Assembly (NCBI GenBank): GCA_016712715.1
Contig: JADJQM010000002.1
Span: 806,001-870,000, forward strand
Reading direction: 5' to 3'
Length of the DNA stretch: 64,000 nt
Source of the DNA: Rhodospirillaceae bacterium
GTDB lineage: Bacteria; Pseudomonadota; Alphaproteobacteria; Dongiales; Dongiaceae
Positions 42,882 to 50,606 of this stretch are shown piece after piece; position 1 is the first letter of the stretch, and every line of letters begins with the position of its first letter. Made by a program: the position numbers and the translations under genes. The notes under the pieces are model-generated. The model had not been told where the DNA came from, did no database searches, and worked only from the letters and a program-made list of their open reading frames with translations.

Positions 42882-42922
42882 GCAATGCACATGCATTACT
42901 ATATGTAATGCGTTCGCATTAC
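42882..42922. promoter_or_regulatory. Twin 18-base palindromic operators of prlF-yhaV
   Basis: GCAATGCACATGCATTAC (42882-42899) and GTAATGCGTTCGCATTAC (42905-42922) share the 8-2-8 pattern GYAATGCR-NN-YGCATTAC. Their starts are 23 bases apart, about two helical turns. They sit directly upstream of prlF, where an AbrB-like antitoxin would bind to autoregulate. Confidence 0.7.
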
Positions 42923-43121
42923 CTGGTCAAGCACCTCCCGCAAACATTGACTCTCCCCCCCAAAACGCCTAGTTTCCGGCCGCTTTACCGAATTTGGCAG
43001 AGCCTTTGGCCCCGAGGGGCCCCGCCCGTCTGCGAGTGTCGCACACGGGCGTGAATGCGTTTTGGGCCATCGGCCCGACATTCAAGGCATTGACCGGATT
43101 TGGAAATTTGACGGAACACGC

Positions 43122-44525
43122 ATGTTCGAGAAGCTGAGTGAACGGTTAGGCGGGGTACTCGAGAAACTGACCAAGCGCGGTCAGTTGTCCGAGGCTGACG
43201 TCGACGAGGCGCTGCGCGAAGTACGCGTGGCGCTGCTCGAGGCCGACGTCGCTCTGCCGGTGGTGAAGGATTTCATCACCCGGGTCCGCGTCGAAGCGGT
43301 GGGCGAAAAGGTCGTCAAATCCGTCAGCCCCGGCCAGATGGTCATCAAGATCGTCCATGACGAGCTGGTGAATGTGCTGAAACCCGCCGAGGGTGAAGGC
43401 GCCGGGCTCGACCTCAACCACCCGTCACCCGTGCCCATCCTGATGCTGGGCCTGCAGGGTTCCGGCAAGACCACCTCGACCGCCAAGATTGCGCGCCGCT
43501 TTGCCGAAAAACAGGGCAAGAAGGTGCTGATGGCGTCGCTCGACACGCGCCGTCCAGCAGCCCAGCAGCAGCTTGCCATCCTTGGCGAACAGACCGGCGT
43601 CAAGACGCTCCCCATCGTCCCGGGTGAGCCGCCGGTCGCCATCGCCAAGCGCGCCATGAACACCGGCCGCCTCGAGGGCTATGACATCGTCATGCTCGAT
43701 ACCGCGGGCCGCCTCGCGATCGACGAAGAATTGATGGCCGAGATCGTCGCGATCCGCGATGCCGTGAAGCCCCATGAAAGCCTGCTGGTCGCCGATGCGA
43801 TGACCGGCCAGGACGCGGTCAACACGGCAAAGCATTTCCAGGACAAGGTCGGCATTACCGGCATCATGCTGACCCGCATCGACGGCGATGCGCGCGGTGG
43901 TGCGGCGCTCTCGATGCGCGCCATCACCGGCAAGCCGATCAAATTGCTGGGCACCGGCGAAAAGCTCGACCAGCTTGAAGATTTCCACGCCGACCGCGTC
44001 GCCGGCCGCATCCTCGGTATGGGCGACATCGTCTCGCTCGTCGAAAAGGCGATGGAGGCCACGGAACAGGCCGAAGCCGAAAAACTCGCCCTCAAGATGC
44101 AGAAGGGCCAGTTCGACTTGAACGATCTCGCCCAGCAGATGAAGCAGCTGCAGAAGATGGGCGGGCTTGGCGGCATCATGGGCATGCTGCCCGGCATCGG
44201 CAAAATGCAGAAGCAGCTCGAAGGCAAGGTCGACGACAAGGTGGTGAAGCGGTCGCTTGCCATCATCTCGGCGATGACGCCCAAGGAACGCCGTGTCCCC
44301 GACATCATCAAGGCGTCGCGCAAGACCCGCATCGCCAAGGGCGCCGGCGTCCAGGTGCAGGACGTGAACAAGCTCCTGAAGCAGCATCAGGAAATGTCGC
44401 GCATGATGAAGCAGGTCTCGAAGATGGGCCAGAAGGGCCTGATGCGCCACGGCATGGCCGCCCTCATGAAGGGTGGCGCCGGTGGACTTGGTGGCGGCGG
44501 TGGTGGTTTTGGAGGGATGCGATGA
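43122..44525 (+). CDS. ffh: Signal recognition particle protein Ffh
   Basis: 467 residues. The N domain (MFEKLSERLGGVLEKL) is followed by the GTPase G domain with GLQGSGKTTSTAKIA, DTRRPAAQQQL, LDTAGRLAIDEELM and TRIDGDARGGAALS. The Met-rich M domain (GGLGGIMGMLPGIGKMQKQL, MSRMMKQVSKMGQKGLM) binds 4.5S RNA and signal sequences, and ends in a Gly-rich tail. It targets nascent membrane proteins to FtsY. The ATG at 43122 gives the family start. Its last codon overlaps the VOC gene by four bases. Confidence 0.97.
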   Translation: MFEKLSERLGGVLEKLTKRGQLSEADVDEALREVRVALLEADVALPVVKDFITRVRVEAVGEKVVKSVSPGQMVIKIVHDELVNVLKPAEGEGAGLDLNHPSPVPILMLGLQGSGKTTSTAKIARRFAEKQGKKVLMASLDTRRPAAQQQLAILGEQTGVKTLPIVPGEPPVAIAKRAMNTGRLEGYDIVMLDTAGRLAIDEELMAEIVAIRDAVKPHESLLVADAMTGQDAVNTAKHFQDKVGITGIMLTRIDGDARGGAALSMRAITGKPIKLLGTGEKLDQLEDFHADRVAGRILGMGDIVSLVEKAMEATEQAEAEKLALKMQKGQFDLNDLAQQMKQLQKMGGLGGIMGMLPGIGKMQKQLEGKVDDKVVKRSLAIISAMTPKERRVPDIIKASRKTRIAKGAGVQVQDVNKLLKQHQEMSRMMKQVSKMGQKGLMRHGMAALMKGGAGGLGGGGGGFGGMR

Positions 44526-44926
44526 TCGATCACGTCTCCATTGGTGTTTCAGACCTCAAGAAGGCGCGCGCTTTCTACGACGTCGTGTTCCTGGCGCTCT
44601 CTTATGTGCGCGTCCATGATGTTGAGATCCCGGGTCAGGGCATGGTGGCCCATGGCTATGGCGAGGCCGGCAGCCAGGCGCGCTTCTGGATCGGCGTGCC
44701 CGACAAGGTCGACGCCGCGGCCAACCGTGCCGGCGGCAATCACTTCGCCTTCCAGGCCAAGTCGCGCCTTGAAGTCGATGCCTTCTATCTCGCGGCCATT
44801 CGCGGCGGCGCCAAGGACAATGGCGCGCCCGGCATCCGCGCCCACTATCACCCGAATTACTACGGCGCCTTCGCCTTTGATCCCGACGGGAACAAGATCG
44901 AAGCGTGCTGCCATCTTCCGGAATAA
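44522..44926 (+). CDS. VOC-family (glyoxalase/dioxygenase-like) protein
   Basis: 134 residues of the vicinal oxygen chelate fold. MIDHVSIGVSDLKKARAFYD is the first beta-alpha unit carrying a metal-ligand His, and YYGAFAFDPDGNKIEACCHL is the closing strand with the ligand Glu. The middle includes NHFAFQAKSRLEVDAFYLAA. It may be a glyoxalase-like lyase or an antibiotic-binding protein; the substrate is unknown. It overlaps ffh by ATGA and lies where ffh and rpsP are usually adjacent, so it seems to be an insertion that kept the operon coupled. Confidence 0.9.
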   Translation: MIDHVSIGVSDLKKARAFYDVVFLALSYVRVHDVEIPGQGMVAHGYGEAGSQARFWIGVPDKVDAAANRAGGNHFAFQAKSRLEVDAFYLAAIRGGAKDNGAPGIRAHYHPNYYGAFAFDPDGNKIEACCHLPE

Positions 44927-44968
44927 CGATCGAATACGCAGTTTGAATCTGAAAGGAGAACTACCCTC

Positions 44969-45340
44969 ATGTCTTTGAAAATCCGTCTTGCCCGTGGTGG
45001 CGCCAAGAAGCGTCCGTTCTATCGCATCGTTGTGGCCGAGAGCCGCTTCGCCCGCGATGGCCGCTTCGTGGAACGTATCGGCTCGTACAACCCGATGCTG
45101 ACCAAGGAAGACCCGAACCGCGTGCTGATCGAAGTCGAGCGCGCCAAGCATTGGCTGTCGAAGGGTGCCCTGCCGACCGAGCGCGTGCAGCATTTCTTCG
45201 CGAAGCTCGGTCTCATGGACGCGCCGAAGCGCCATGACCAGACCAAGCAGGACAAGCCGAAGGCGAAGGCCGTCGAGCGCGCCAAGGCGAATGCCGAAGC
45301 CGCCGCCAAGGCCGCTGAAGCCCCGGCCGCCGAAGCCTGA
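44969..45340 (+). CDS. rpsP: 30S ribosomal protein S16
   Basis: 123 residues. The S16 core is complete (SLKIRLARGGAKKRPFYRIV, IGSYNPMLTKEDPNRVLIE, AKHWLSKGALPTERVQHFF). A C-terminal Ala/Lys-rich extension of about 40 residues (KAKAVERAKANAEAAAKAAE) exceeds the 82-residue E. coli protein and is common in alphaproteobacteria. AAAGGAGAA precedes the ATG. It is followed by rimM, trmD and rplS in the conserved order. Confidence 0.97.
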   Translation: MSLKIRLARGGAKKRPFYRIVVAESRFARDGRFVERIGSYNPMLTKEDPNRVLIEVERAKHWLSKGALPTERVQHFFAKLGLMDAPKRHDQTKQDKPKAKAVERAKANAEAAAKAAEAPAAEA

Positions 45341-45356
45341 GCTGAGCAGGCCTTAA

Positions 45357-45947
45357 GTGGGTGAGAAACCGGCAATGGTTCTGATGGGCGCGATCATCGG
45401 TGCGCATGGCATCAAGGGCGAGGTGAAGGTGAAGTCCTTCGCCGGCACGCCCGCTGCCATCGCGGCCTATGGCGCCCTGGCGGATGCCAAGGGCCGGAGT
45501 TTCGATGTCACTTTGGTCGGCAAGGCCACCCCGGGAAAAGGTCCTGGTGGGAAGGATACCCTCATCGCCCGCATCACTGGTGTTGGTGATCGCAATGCAG
45601 CCGAGGCGCTCAAGGGCGTCGAGCTTTATGTGGCGCGCGATCGCCTGCCACAGATTGCCGGCGACGAGGAATTCTATCTGGCGGATCTGATCGGTCTTGC
45701 GGTTGTCGACCAGCATAATGCGGCCTTGGGCCGCGTCGTGTCGGTCGAGAATTACGGCGCTGGCGATGTGCTGAGTATCGAGGGCGGCCCTAAGGGTGCC
45801 TTCGATGTGGCCTTCACCCGCGCTCTGGTGCCGGTGGTCGATGTGGCCGGTGGTCGCGTCGGCCTAGATCTGCCGGACGGTTTCTTCGACCGTCCGGAAG
45901 GCGAGCCGGAAAGTGATGAACCAGCAGTTCGCTCGGCTGCGAACTGA
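45357..45947 (+). CDS. rimM: Ribosome maturation factor RimM
   Basis: 196 residues. The N-terminal RimM domain (MVLMGAIIGAHGIKGEVKVK, ALKGVELYVARDRLP) is followed by the PRC barrel (EFYLADLIGLAVVDQHNAAL, GAFDVAFTRALVPVVDVAGG). It assists 30S head assembly by binding S19 and works with TrmD in the same operon. A GTG at 45357 six codons before the ATG at 45375 is taken as start because of spacing to rpsP; the ATG is possible. The C-terminus is acidic and variable. Confidence 0.95.
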   Translation: MGEKPAMVLMGAIIGAHGIKGEVKVKSFAGTPAAIAAYGALADAKGRSFDVTLVGKATPGKGPGGKDTLIARITGVGDRNAAEALKGVELYVARDRLPQIAGDEEFYLADLIGLAVVDQHNAALGRVVSVENYGAGDVLSIEGGPKGAFDVAFTRALVPVVDVAGGRVGLDLPDGFFDRPEGEPESDEPAVRSAAN

Positions 45948-45952
45948 CGGAT

Positions 45953-46684
45953 GTGGAGGTGACCGACGTCTCCAAAAGCTGGACGGCGCGCATTCTGACC
46001 CTGTTCCCGGAAATGTTTCCGGGCCCGTTGGGCCAGAGTCTTGCCGGCAAGGCCTTGGAGAAGGGCATCTGGCGATTGGAGACGATGCAGATCCGCGACT
46101 TTGCGCGCGACAAGCATCGGACCGTCGACGATACCCCCTTCGGCGGCGGTGCCGGGATGGTAATGCGGCCCGACGTGATCGATGCGGCTTTGGCAGCGGC
46201 GACCGCGGATGGGTTGAAACCGGCGATCTATCTGACACCGCGCGGCAGGTTGCTGACGCAGGGGTTGGTGGAAGAGCTGGCGGCGGGACCGGGGGCGGTT
46301 GTGCTCTGCGGCCGCTACGAAGGGTTGGACGAACGGGTGATCGAGGCGCGCGGATTGATCGAGGTGAGCCTCGGCGATTTTGTGCTCTCGGGTGGCGAGC
46401 CGGCTGCCCTGGCCTTGATCGATGCGTGTGTACGGCTGCTGCCCGGCGTGATGGGTGCCGAGGCGACGCTGGACGAAGAGAGTTTCGAGAACGGCCTGTT
46501 GGAGTATCCGCACTACACCAGGCCGGCGGTATGGAATGAGCGAGCGGTGCCCGAGATTCTGATGTCCGGGCATCACGAGAAGATCAAGGCCTGGCGGCAA
46601 GCACAGGCCGAGGAGACGACCAGATCACGGCGGCCCGATTTGTGGGACGCCTACAGGAAACGCGGGACCCAAGGGGACCGTTGA
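45953..46684 (+). CDS. trmD: tRNA (guanine-37-N1)-methyltransferase
   Basis: 243 residues. It methylates G37 of tRNAs with a SPOUT trefoil-knot fold: ARILTLFPEMFPGPLGQSLA, DTPFGGGAGMVMRPDVIDAA, LCGRYEGLDERVIE and EVSLGDFVLSGGEPAAL, with substrate contacts in HYTRPAVWN. The GTG at 45953 is used, as an ATG at 45951 is out of frame and meets a stop at once. It starts five bases after rimM and precedes rplS by 54 bases. Confidence 0.96.
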   Translation: MEVTDVSKSWTARILTLFPEMFPGPLGQSLAGKALEKGIWRLETMQIRDFARDKHRTVDDTPFGGGAGMVMRPDVIDAALAAATADGLKPAIYLTPRGRLLTQGLVEELAAGPGAVVLCGRYEGLDERVIEARGLIEVSLGDFVLSGGEPAALALIDACVRLLPGVMGAEATLDEESFENGLLEYPHYTRPAVWNERAVPEILMSGHHEKIKAWRQAQAEETTRSRRPDLWDAYRKRGTQGDR

Positions 46685-46738
46685 CAGAAACGACTGGTGC
46701 AAGCCGGTCGACCGTTGAAAGAAGAAAGGACCAAGACC

Positions 46739-47134
46739 ATGACCATGTTGCATGACTTCGAAGCCTCGCAGCTCTCCAAGCTGCAGAACGCCAGCAAGGT
46801 GCCGGATTTCCGCCCAGGCGATTCGGTGAAGGTGAACGTGAAGGTTGTCGAAGGCGAGCGCGAGCGCGTTCAGGCTTTCGAGGGCGTTTGCATCGGCCGC
46901 AAGAATGCCGGCGTGAACTCGTCCTTCACGCTGCGCAAGATTTCCTATGGCGAAGGCGTGGAGCGCGTCTTCCCGCTTTTCTCGCCGCGTCTGGTGAGCA
47001 TCGAGGTCGTGCGTCACGGTGACGTGCGCCGCGCGAAGCTCTATTACCTCCGCGGCCTCCGCGGCAAGGCCGCGCGCATCACCGAGCGCGCGCAGGTCCA
47101 GGCCGAGAAGACCACGGATACGGCCGGCGAGTAA
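46739..47134 (+). CDS. rplS: 50S ribosomal protein L19
   Basis: 131 residues. The L19 core is clear: PDFRPGDSVKVNVKVVEGER, RVQAFEGVCIGRKNAGVNSS, FTLRKISYGEGVERVFPLFS and VVRHGDVRRAKLYYLRGLRG. AAAGGA lies before the ATG at 46739; a second ATG two codons later is possible. It sits at the 30S-50S interface. It is the last gene of the rpsP operon; a hairpin-rich gap of 164 bases separates it from leuC. Confidence 0.97.
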   Translation: MTMLHDFEASQLSKLQNASKVPDFRPGDSVKVNVKVVEGERERVQAFEGVCIGRKNAGVNSSFTLRKISYGEGVERVFPLFSPRLVSIEVVRHGDVRRAKLYYLRGLRGKAARITERAQVQAEKTTDTAGE

Positions 47135-47143
47135 TCGCCCCAC

Positions 47144-47240
47144 CTGCCGGTGGCAATCGCCGGCAGCTGGGACCAAGTATCTACCCCGTCCTTTCTCACT
47201 GCGGTCGTCCCAAGCGGGATGGCCGCAGGATGAGAGAAGG
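47144..47240 (+). terminator. Two hairpins between rplS and leuC
   Basis: CTGCCGG/CCGGCAG (47144-47166) and a longer imperfect stem from CCTTTCTCA with TGCGG to CCGCA with TGAGAGAAGG (47190-47240, loop AAGC) fill the gap. Neither has a T-run. They may terminate the rplS transcript with Rho or form a leuC leader structure. Confidence 0.35.
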
Positions 47241-47298
47241 ATTTCGGCAATACCGGCCCTGATGCAGGCTAGATGCTGGCGGGCCCCAAGGACGTAAA

Positions 47299-48699
47299 AT
47301 GGCGAAGACGCTGTTCGACAAGATCTGGGAAAACCATCTGGTGCATCGCCAGGATGACGGCACCTGCCTCATCTATGTGGATCGCCATCTCGTGCATGAA
47401 GTGACCTCTCCGCAGGCCTTCGAAGGCCTGCGCATGACCGGCCGCAAGGTGCACCGACCGCAGGCGACCCTCGCCGTGGCCGACCACAACGTGCCGACCT
47501 CGGACCGCTCCAAGGGGATCGTCGAGGCCGAAAGCCGAATCCAGGTCGAAACCCTCGAACAGAACACCCGCGATTTCGGCGTGCCCTATTTCTCGATGGA
47601 CGATATCCGCCAGGGCATCGTGCACATCATCGGACCGGAACAGGGCTTCACCCAGCCGGGCATGACGATCGTGTGCGGCGATTCGCACACCTCGACCCAT
47701 GGCGCCTTCGGTGCGCTCGCCTTCGGTATCGGCACTTCGGAAGTCGAACATGTGCTGGCGACGCAGACGCTCATTCAGCGTCCGGCCAAGAACATGCGCA
47801 TCTCGGTCGAAGGCAGCTTGCTGCCGGGTGTGACCGCGAAGGACGTGGTGCTCGCCATCATCGGCAAGATCGGCACTGCGGGCGGCACGGGCTATGTCGT
47901 CGAATTCGCCGGCTCCGTCATTCGCGGCCTGTCCATGGAAGGCCGCATGACCGTCTGCAACATGACGATCGAAGCCGGCGCCCGCGCCGGCCTCATCGCG
48001 CCGGACGAGACCACTTTCGAATATCTCAAGGGCCGCCCGATGGCCCCCAAGGGTGCGGCCTTCGAACAGGCGCTGGCCTTCTGGAAGACGCTGCCTTCCG
48101 ACCCGGGTGCCAAATACGACGTCGAGATCGAGCTCAAGGCCGAAGACATCATCCCGCAGGTCACCTGGGGCACCAGCCCGGAAGACGTGCTGCCCATCAC
48201 GGCCAAGGTGCCGAACCCGGCCGATGTCGCCGACGAGGACAAGCGCCGCGCCATGCAGCGGGCGCTCGACTATATGGGCCTTACCGCCGGCACGCCGCTG
48301 ACGGAGGTGAAGATCGACCGCGTCTTCATCGGCTCCTGCACCAATGGTCGTATCGAGGATCTCCGGGAAGTGGCGAAGCTCGCCGCGGGCCGCAAGGTGG
48401 CATCCCATGTCAATGCCATGGTGGTCCCCGGTTCAGGTCTCGTGAAGGCGCAGGCGGAAGCCGAAGGCCTCGACAAGATATTCATCGAAGCCGGCTTCGA
48501 CTGGCGTGAGCCGGGCTGCTCCATGTGCCTTGCCATGAACCCCGACAAGCTCGCCCCTGGCGAACGCTGTGCCTCGACCTCCAACCGCAATTTCGAAGGC
48601 CGCCAGGGCCGCGGTGGCCGCACGCATCTGGTCAGTCCCGCCATGGCCGCCGCCGCGGCGATATCGGGTCACTTGACCGATGTGCGAGATTTTGCCTGA
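47299..48699 (+). CDS. leuC: 3-isopropylmalate dehydratase large subunit
   Basis: 466 residues of the aconitase family. It isomerises 2- to 3-isopropylmalate in leucine synthesis together with LeuD. The 4Fe-4S ligands are in FIGSCTNGRIEDL and EPGCSMCLAMNPDKL, and TIVCGDSHTSTHGAFGALAF is the substrate-site signature. The C-terminus reads RGGRTHLVSPAMAAAAAISG. leuD, usually next, is absent: a minus-strand diguanylate cyclase gene overlaps the last 31 bases. A second copy of its 3' end lies 1.6 kb downstream. Confidence 0.97.
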   Translation: MAKTLFDKIWENHLVHRQDDGTCLIYVDRHLVHEVTSPQAFEGLRMTGRKVHRPQATLAVADHNVPTSDRSKGIVEAESRIQVETLEQNTRDFGVPYFSMDDIRQGIVHIIGPEQGFTQPGMTIVCGDSHTSTHGAFGALAFGIGTSEVEHVLATQTLIQRPAKNMRISVEGSLLPGVTAKDVVLAIIGKIGTAGGTGYVVEFAGSVIRGLSMEGRMTVCNMTIEAGARAGLIAPDETTFEYLKGRPMAPKGAAFEQALAFWKTLPSDPGAKYDVEIELKAEDIIPQVTWGTSPEDVLPITAKVPNPADVADEDKRRAMQRALDYMGLTAGTPLTEVKIDRVFIGSCTNGRIEDLREVAKLAAGRKVASHVNAMVVPGSGLVKAQAEAEGLDKIFIEAGFDWREPGCSMCLAMNPDKLAPGERCASTSNRNFEGRQGRGGRTHLVSPAMAAAAAISGHLTDVRDFA

Positions 48700-49667
48700 T
48701 CGGAACGGGTATGTCCGTCTATGTTGAGGTCAACATAGACGGCTTGATTCCGTCCCGCGGATTTCGCGCAGTACAATGCCTTGTCGACTTCCTTGAACAA
48801 GCTGCTCTCCGTGTGGTGTTCCTGGGGACCGACGGACAAGAAGCCGATGCTGACACTGACCTGGGTCGACTGCTCGGGACAGATCCTGATATCTCGGGCC
48901 GCACTGAGGATCGACTCTCCGATCCCATGCACCACTTTGAGTCCGCTGTCGCCGAGGTCCAGAATAAGGGCAAACTCATCGCCGCCGAAGCGTACGGCTA
49001 GATCGCCCGGTCGGCGCGCATGGGCCAGCAGAATCTGCCCGATGGCGTTGAGCAGCTGATCGCCTGCGGCATGGCCGTATAGATCATTGAAGCTCTTGAA
49101 ATTGTCGACATCAACGAGTGCCAGGCCAATCGCTCTTCCCGCGCGCACATTGCGGCGAATTTCCCGGTCGAGGAATAGCTTGTAGGCCCGCCGGTTGCTC
49201 AGCTCGGTAAGCGGGTCCCGCATGGCCAGCTCTTCCACCAGCTCCTCGGCCAATTTGCGCTGGGTGATGTTGTGATGCGAGATCACAAACAGCGCCCCTT
49301 GTCCCAAGCCATGCAGCGCGCTAACGCGCATTGTGAACCAACGTTTCTCGCGCGGGCTATGGCAAGGATACTCGCAGTAGAAGGAATCACGCCTCCGTGC
49401 GAGTACATCCGCGATGCCGTGCATCGCCTCGTCCGTGAAGCTATCTCCTGCAGAAGTCGAGCAGGCCAGCGTGTCGAGATAGTTCTTGCCACGACAATCG
49501 TACGATTCCGGCATCCCGTTTTCGGTGCCAAAGTTCTGCCAGGCGAGATTGAAGTCAAGAATTGTCCCCGCGCTGTCGATCACCGCGATTTGTTCGTCGA
49601 GCGAATGATACACTGCGGTATGAAGAGCAACTGGCAACTGCATCGCGATGGTCTCAGGGACTGACAT
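48669..49667 (-). CDS. PAS-GGDEF diguanylate cyclase
   Basis: 332 residues. An N-terminal PAS-like sensor (residues about 20-125, LDEQIAVIDSAGTILDFNLA, RRDSFYCEYPCHSPREKRWF) precedes a GGDEF domain (RDPLTELSNRRAYKLFLDRE, LVDVDNFKSFNDLYGHAAGD, RFGGDEFAL). An RPGD inhibitory I-site lies exactly five residues before GGDEF, so the enzyme should make c-di-GMP and be feedback-limited. The degraded C-terminus shows no other domain. It converges on leuC with a 31-base overlap and lies two genes from a PilZ-bearing chemoreceptor. Confidence 0.93.
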   Translation of the reverse strand: MSVPETIAMQLPVALHTAVYHSLDEQIAVIDSAGTILDFNLAWQNFGTENGMPESYDCRGKNYLDTLACSTSAGDSFTDEAMHGIADVLARRRDSFYCEYPCHSPREKRWFTMRVSALHGLGQGALFVISHHNITQRKLAEELVEELAMRDPLTELSNRRAYKLFLDREIRRNVRAGRAIGLALVDVDNFKSFNDLYGHAAGDQLLNAIGQILLAHARRPGDLAVRFGGDEFALILDLGDSGLKVVHGIGESILSAARDIRICPEQSTQVSVSIGFLSVGPQEHHTESSLFKEVDKALYCAKSAGRNQAVYVDLNIDGHTRSDQAKSRTSVK

Positions 49668-49998
49668 TCGATGTGGAGCGGTGCAATCTTCGAGTATTGA
49701 TACCCTTTGTACAAGCGCGGTTTTCCAGCGTTTCCTTGATGTGCCTTACGACCTATCAATTGCCGAGATGCTTGCAGCAACCGGACCAGTTTCCTCGAAT
49801 CCAGCGCACTATGATGTCAGGAGCTTCCAGTCCTCTGCAGATAGGTGGCCCAGCCTAACCTGGGTTCACGATCCTCAGTTTGAAGCGATCTGCCTATGAG
49901 CCAACCGCTACCGCGCTGTAGAAGGAATACCTTCACGTCAATCGCGCATATTGGGTGCTGGCGAATGGGATCGAACTCAATCCACCAACAGCACCTAC
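49668..49998. other. Non-coding stretch upstream of the diguanylate cyclase
   Basis: These 331 bases hold no open frame resembling a known protein; a plus-strand frame at 49648-49899 has no similarity to anything recognised. The composition is less GC-rich than the neighbours. It should contain the promoter of the minus-strand cyclase, but no convincing -35/-10 pair could be named. Confidence 0.5.
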
Positions 49999-50308
49999 GA
50001 GATCGAAAAGATCGCCGAAGAGATCCACGTTGCGGCGGAAGCCACTGTCCAGGAGCTATCGGCGGCGACAGCCGAGATCGCGCGCAATGTCGGTCAGGCG
50101 GCCGAAGCCGCCGAGGACCTTGCCGAACGAATCTATCTCATGGCCGAACAGACGGAAAAACCGGCGGCCAGGCTGCCAATGCCAAAGCTCTGGCCGATGA
50201 TGTCGACAGCTCGATCCGCGATCTGCTCTCAGCTTTGGTGCGCGCCGCGCGACATGTCGATGCCTCGGTCAACCGGCGCCAGCACGAACGCGACAGCATC
50301 GCCCGCAA
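49999..50308 (+). pseudogene. Remnant of a chemoreceptor C-terminus with the start of a PilZ domain
   Basis: The region reads like the end of a methyl-accepting chemotaxis protein: EIEKIAEEIHVAAEATVQEL, TAEIARNVGQAAEAAEDLAE and ADDVDSSIRDLLSALVRAAR, then VDASVNRRQHER, which matches the RxxxR opening of PilZ. The equivalent part of the intact chemoreceptor downstream is SEIARSVGQAADAAKEVAER and ANDVDSSIQDL. One base is missing in the AAAAA run near 50157-50161, so the frame changes inside it. There is no N-terminal sensor or signalling tip, and it ends abruptly at the leuC fragment. It is a different paralogue from the downstream gene, not a copy of it. Confidence 0.75.
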
Positions 50309-50410
50309 GGCCGTCAGGGCCGCGGTGGCCGCACCGGTCTGGTCAGCCCCGCCATGGCGACGGCTGCTGCCATCACCGGCCAACTGGCCGACGTGCGAAA
50401 ACTGACCTGA
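50309..50410 (+). pseudogene. Orphan 3' end of a leuC gene
   Basis: 34 codons ending in TGA read GRQGRGGRTGLVSPAMATAA followed by AITGQLADVRKLT. By eye 25 of 33 residues match the end of the intact leuC (48598-48699), with the same length and stop position. The first 26 bases differ from it at one position only. Upstream similarity stops within a few bases. It is a scar of recombination or the far end of an inserted segment and is not a gene. Confidence 0.8.
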
Positions 50411-50606
50411 AGAGCCAAGCATCGCGATGTGCCAAGCATAGGCTGAGTGAGAAGACAATCTCATCCAGTCTTTTCTGCTATGGGACTAATGTCAGTATTT
50501 GATTATGACGCTTTTAATACGCACACCATTATACACCTTCCTTCATGTTACATTAACTTTTGATAGGTATTCCATCCGATAGTTCTGACCAGGGATGGAG
50601 CCCATC

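Noticed and set aside
49648..49899. An 83-codon plus-strand frame upstream of the chemoreceptor remnant.
   Set aside because: No similarity recognised, overlaps the start of the diguanylate cyclase and has no ribosome binding site.
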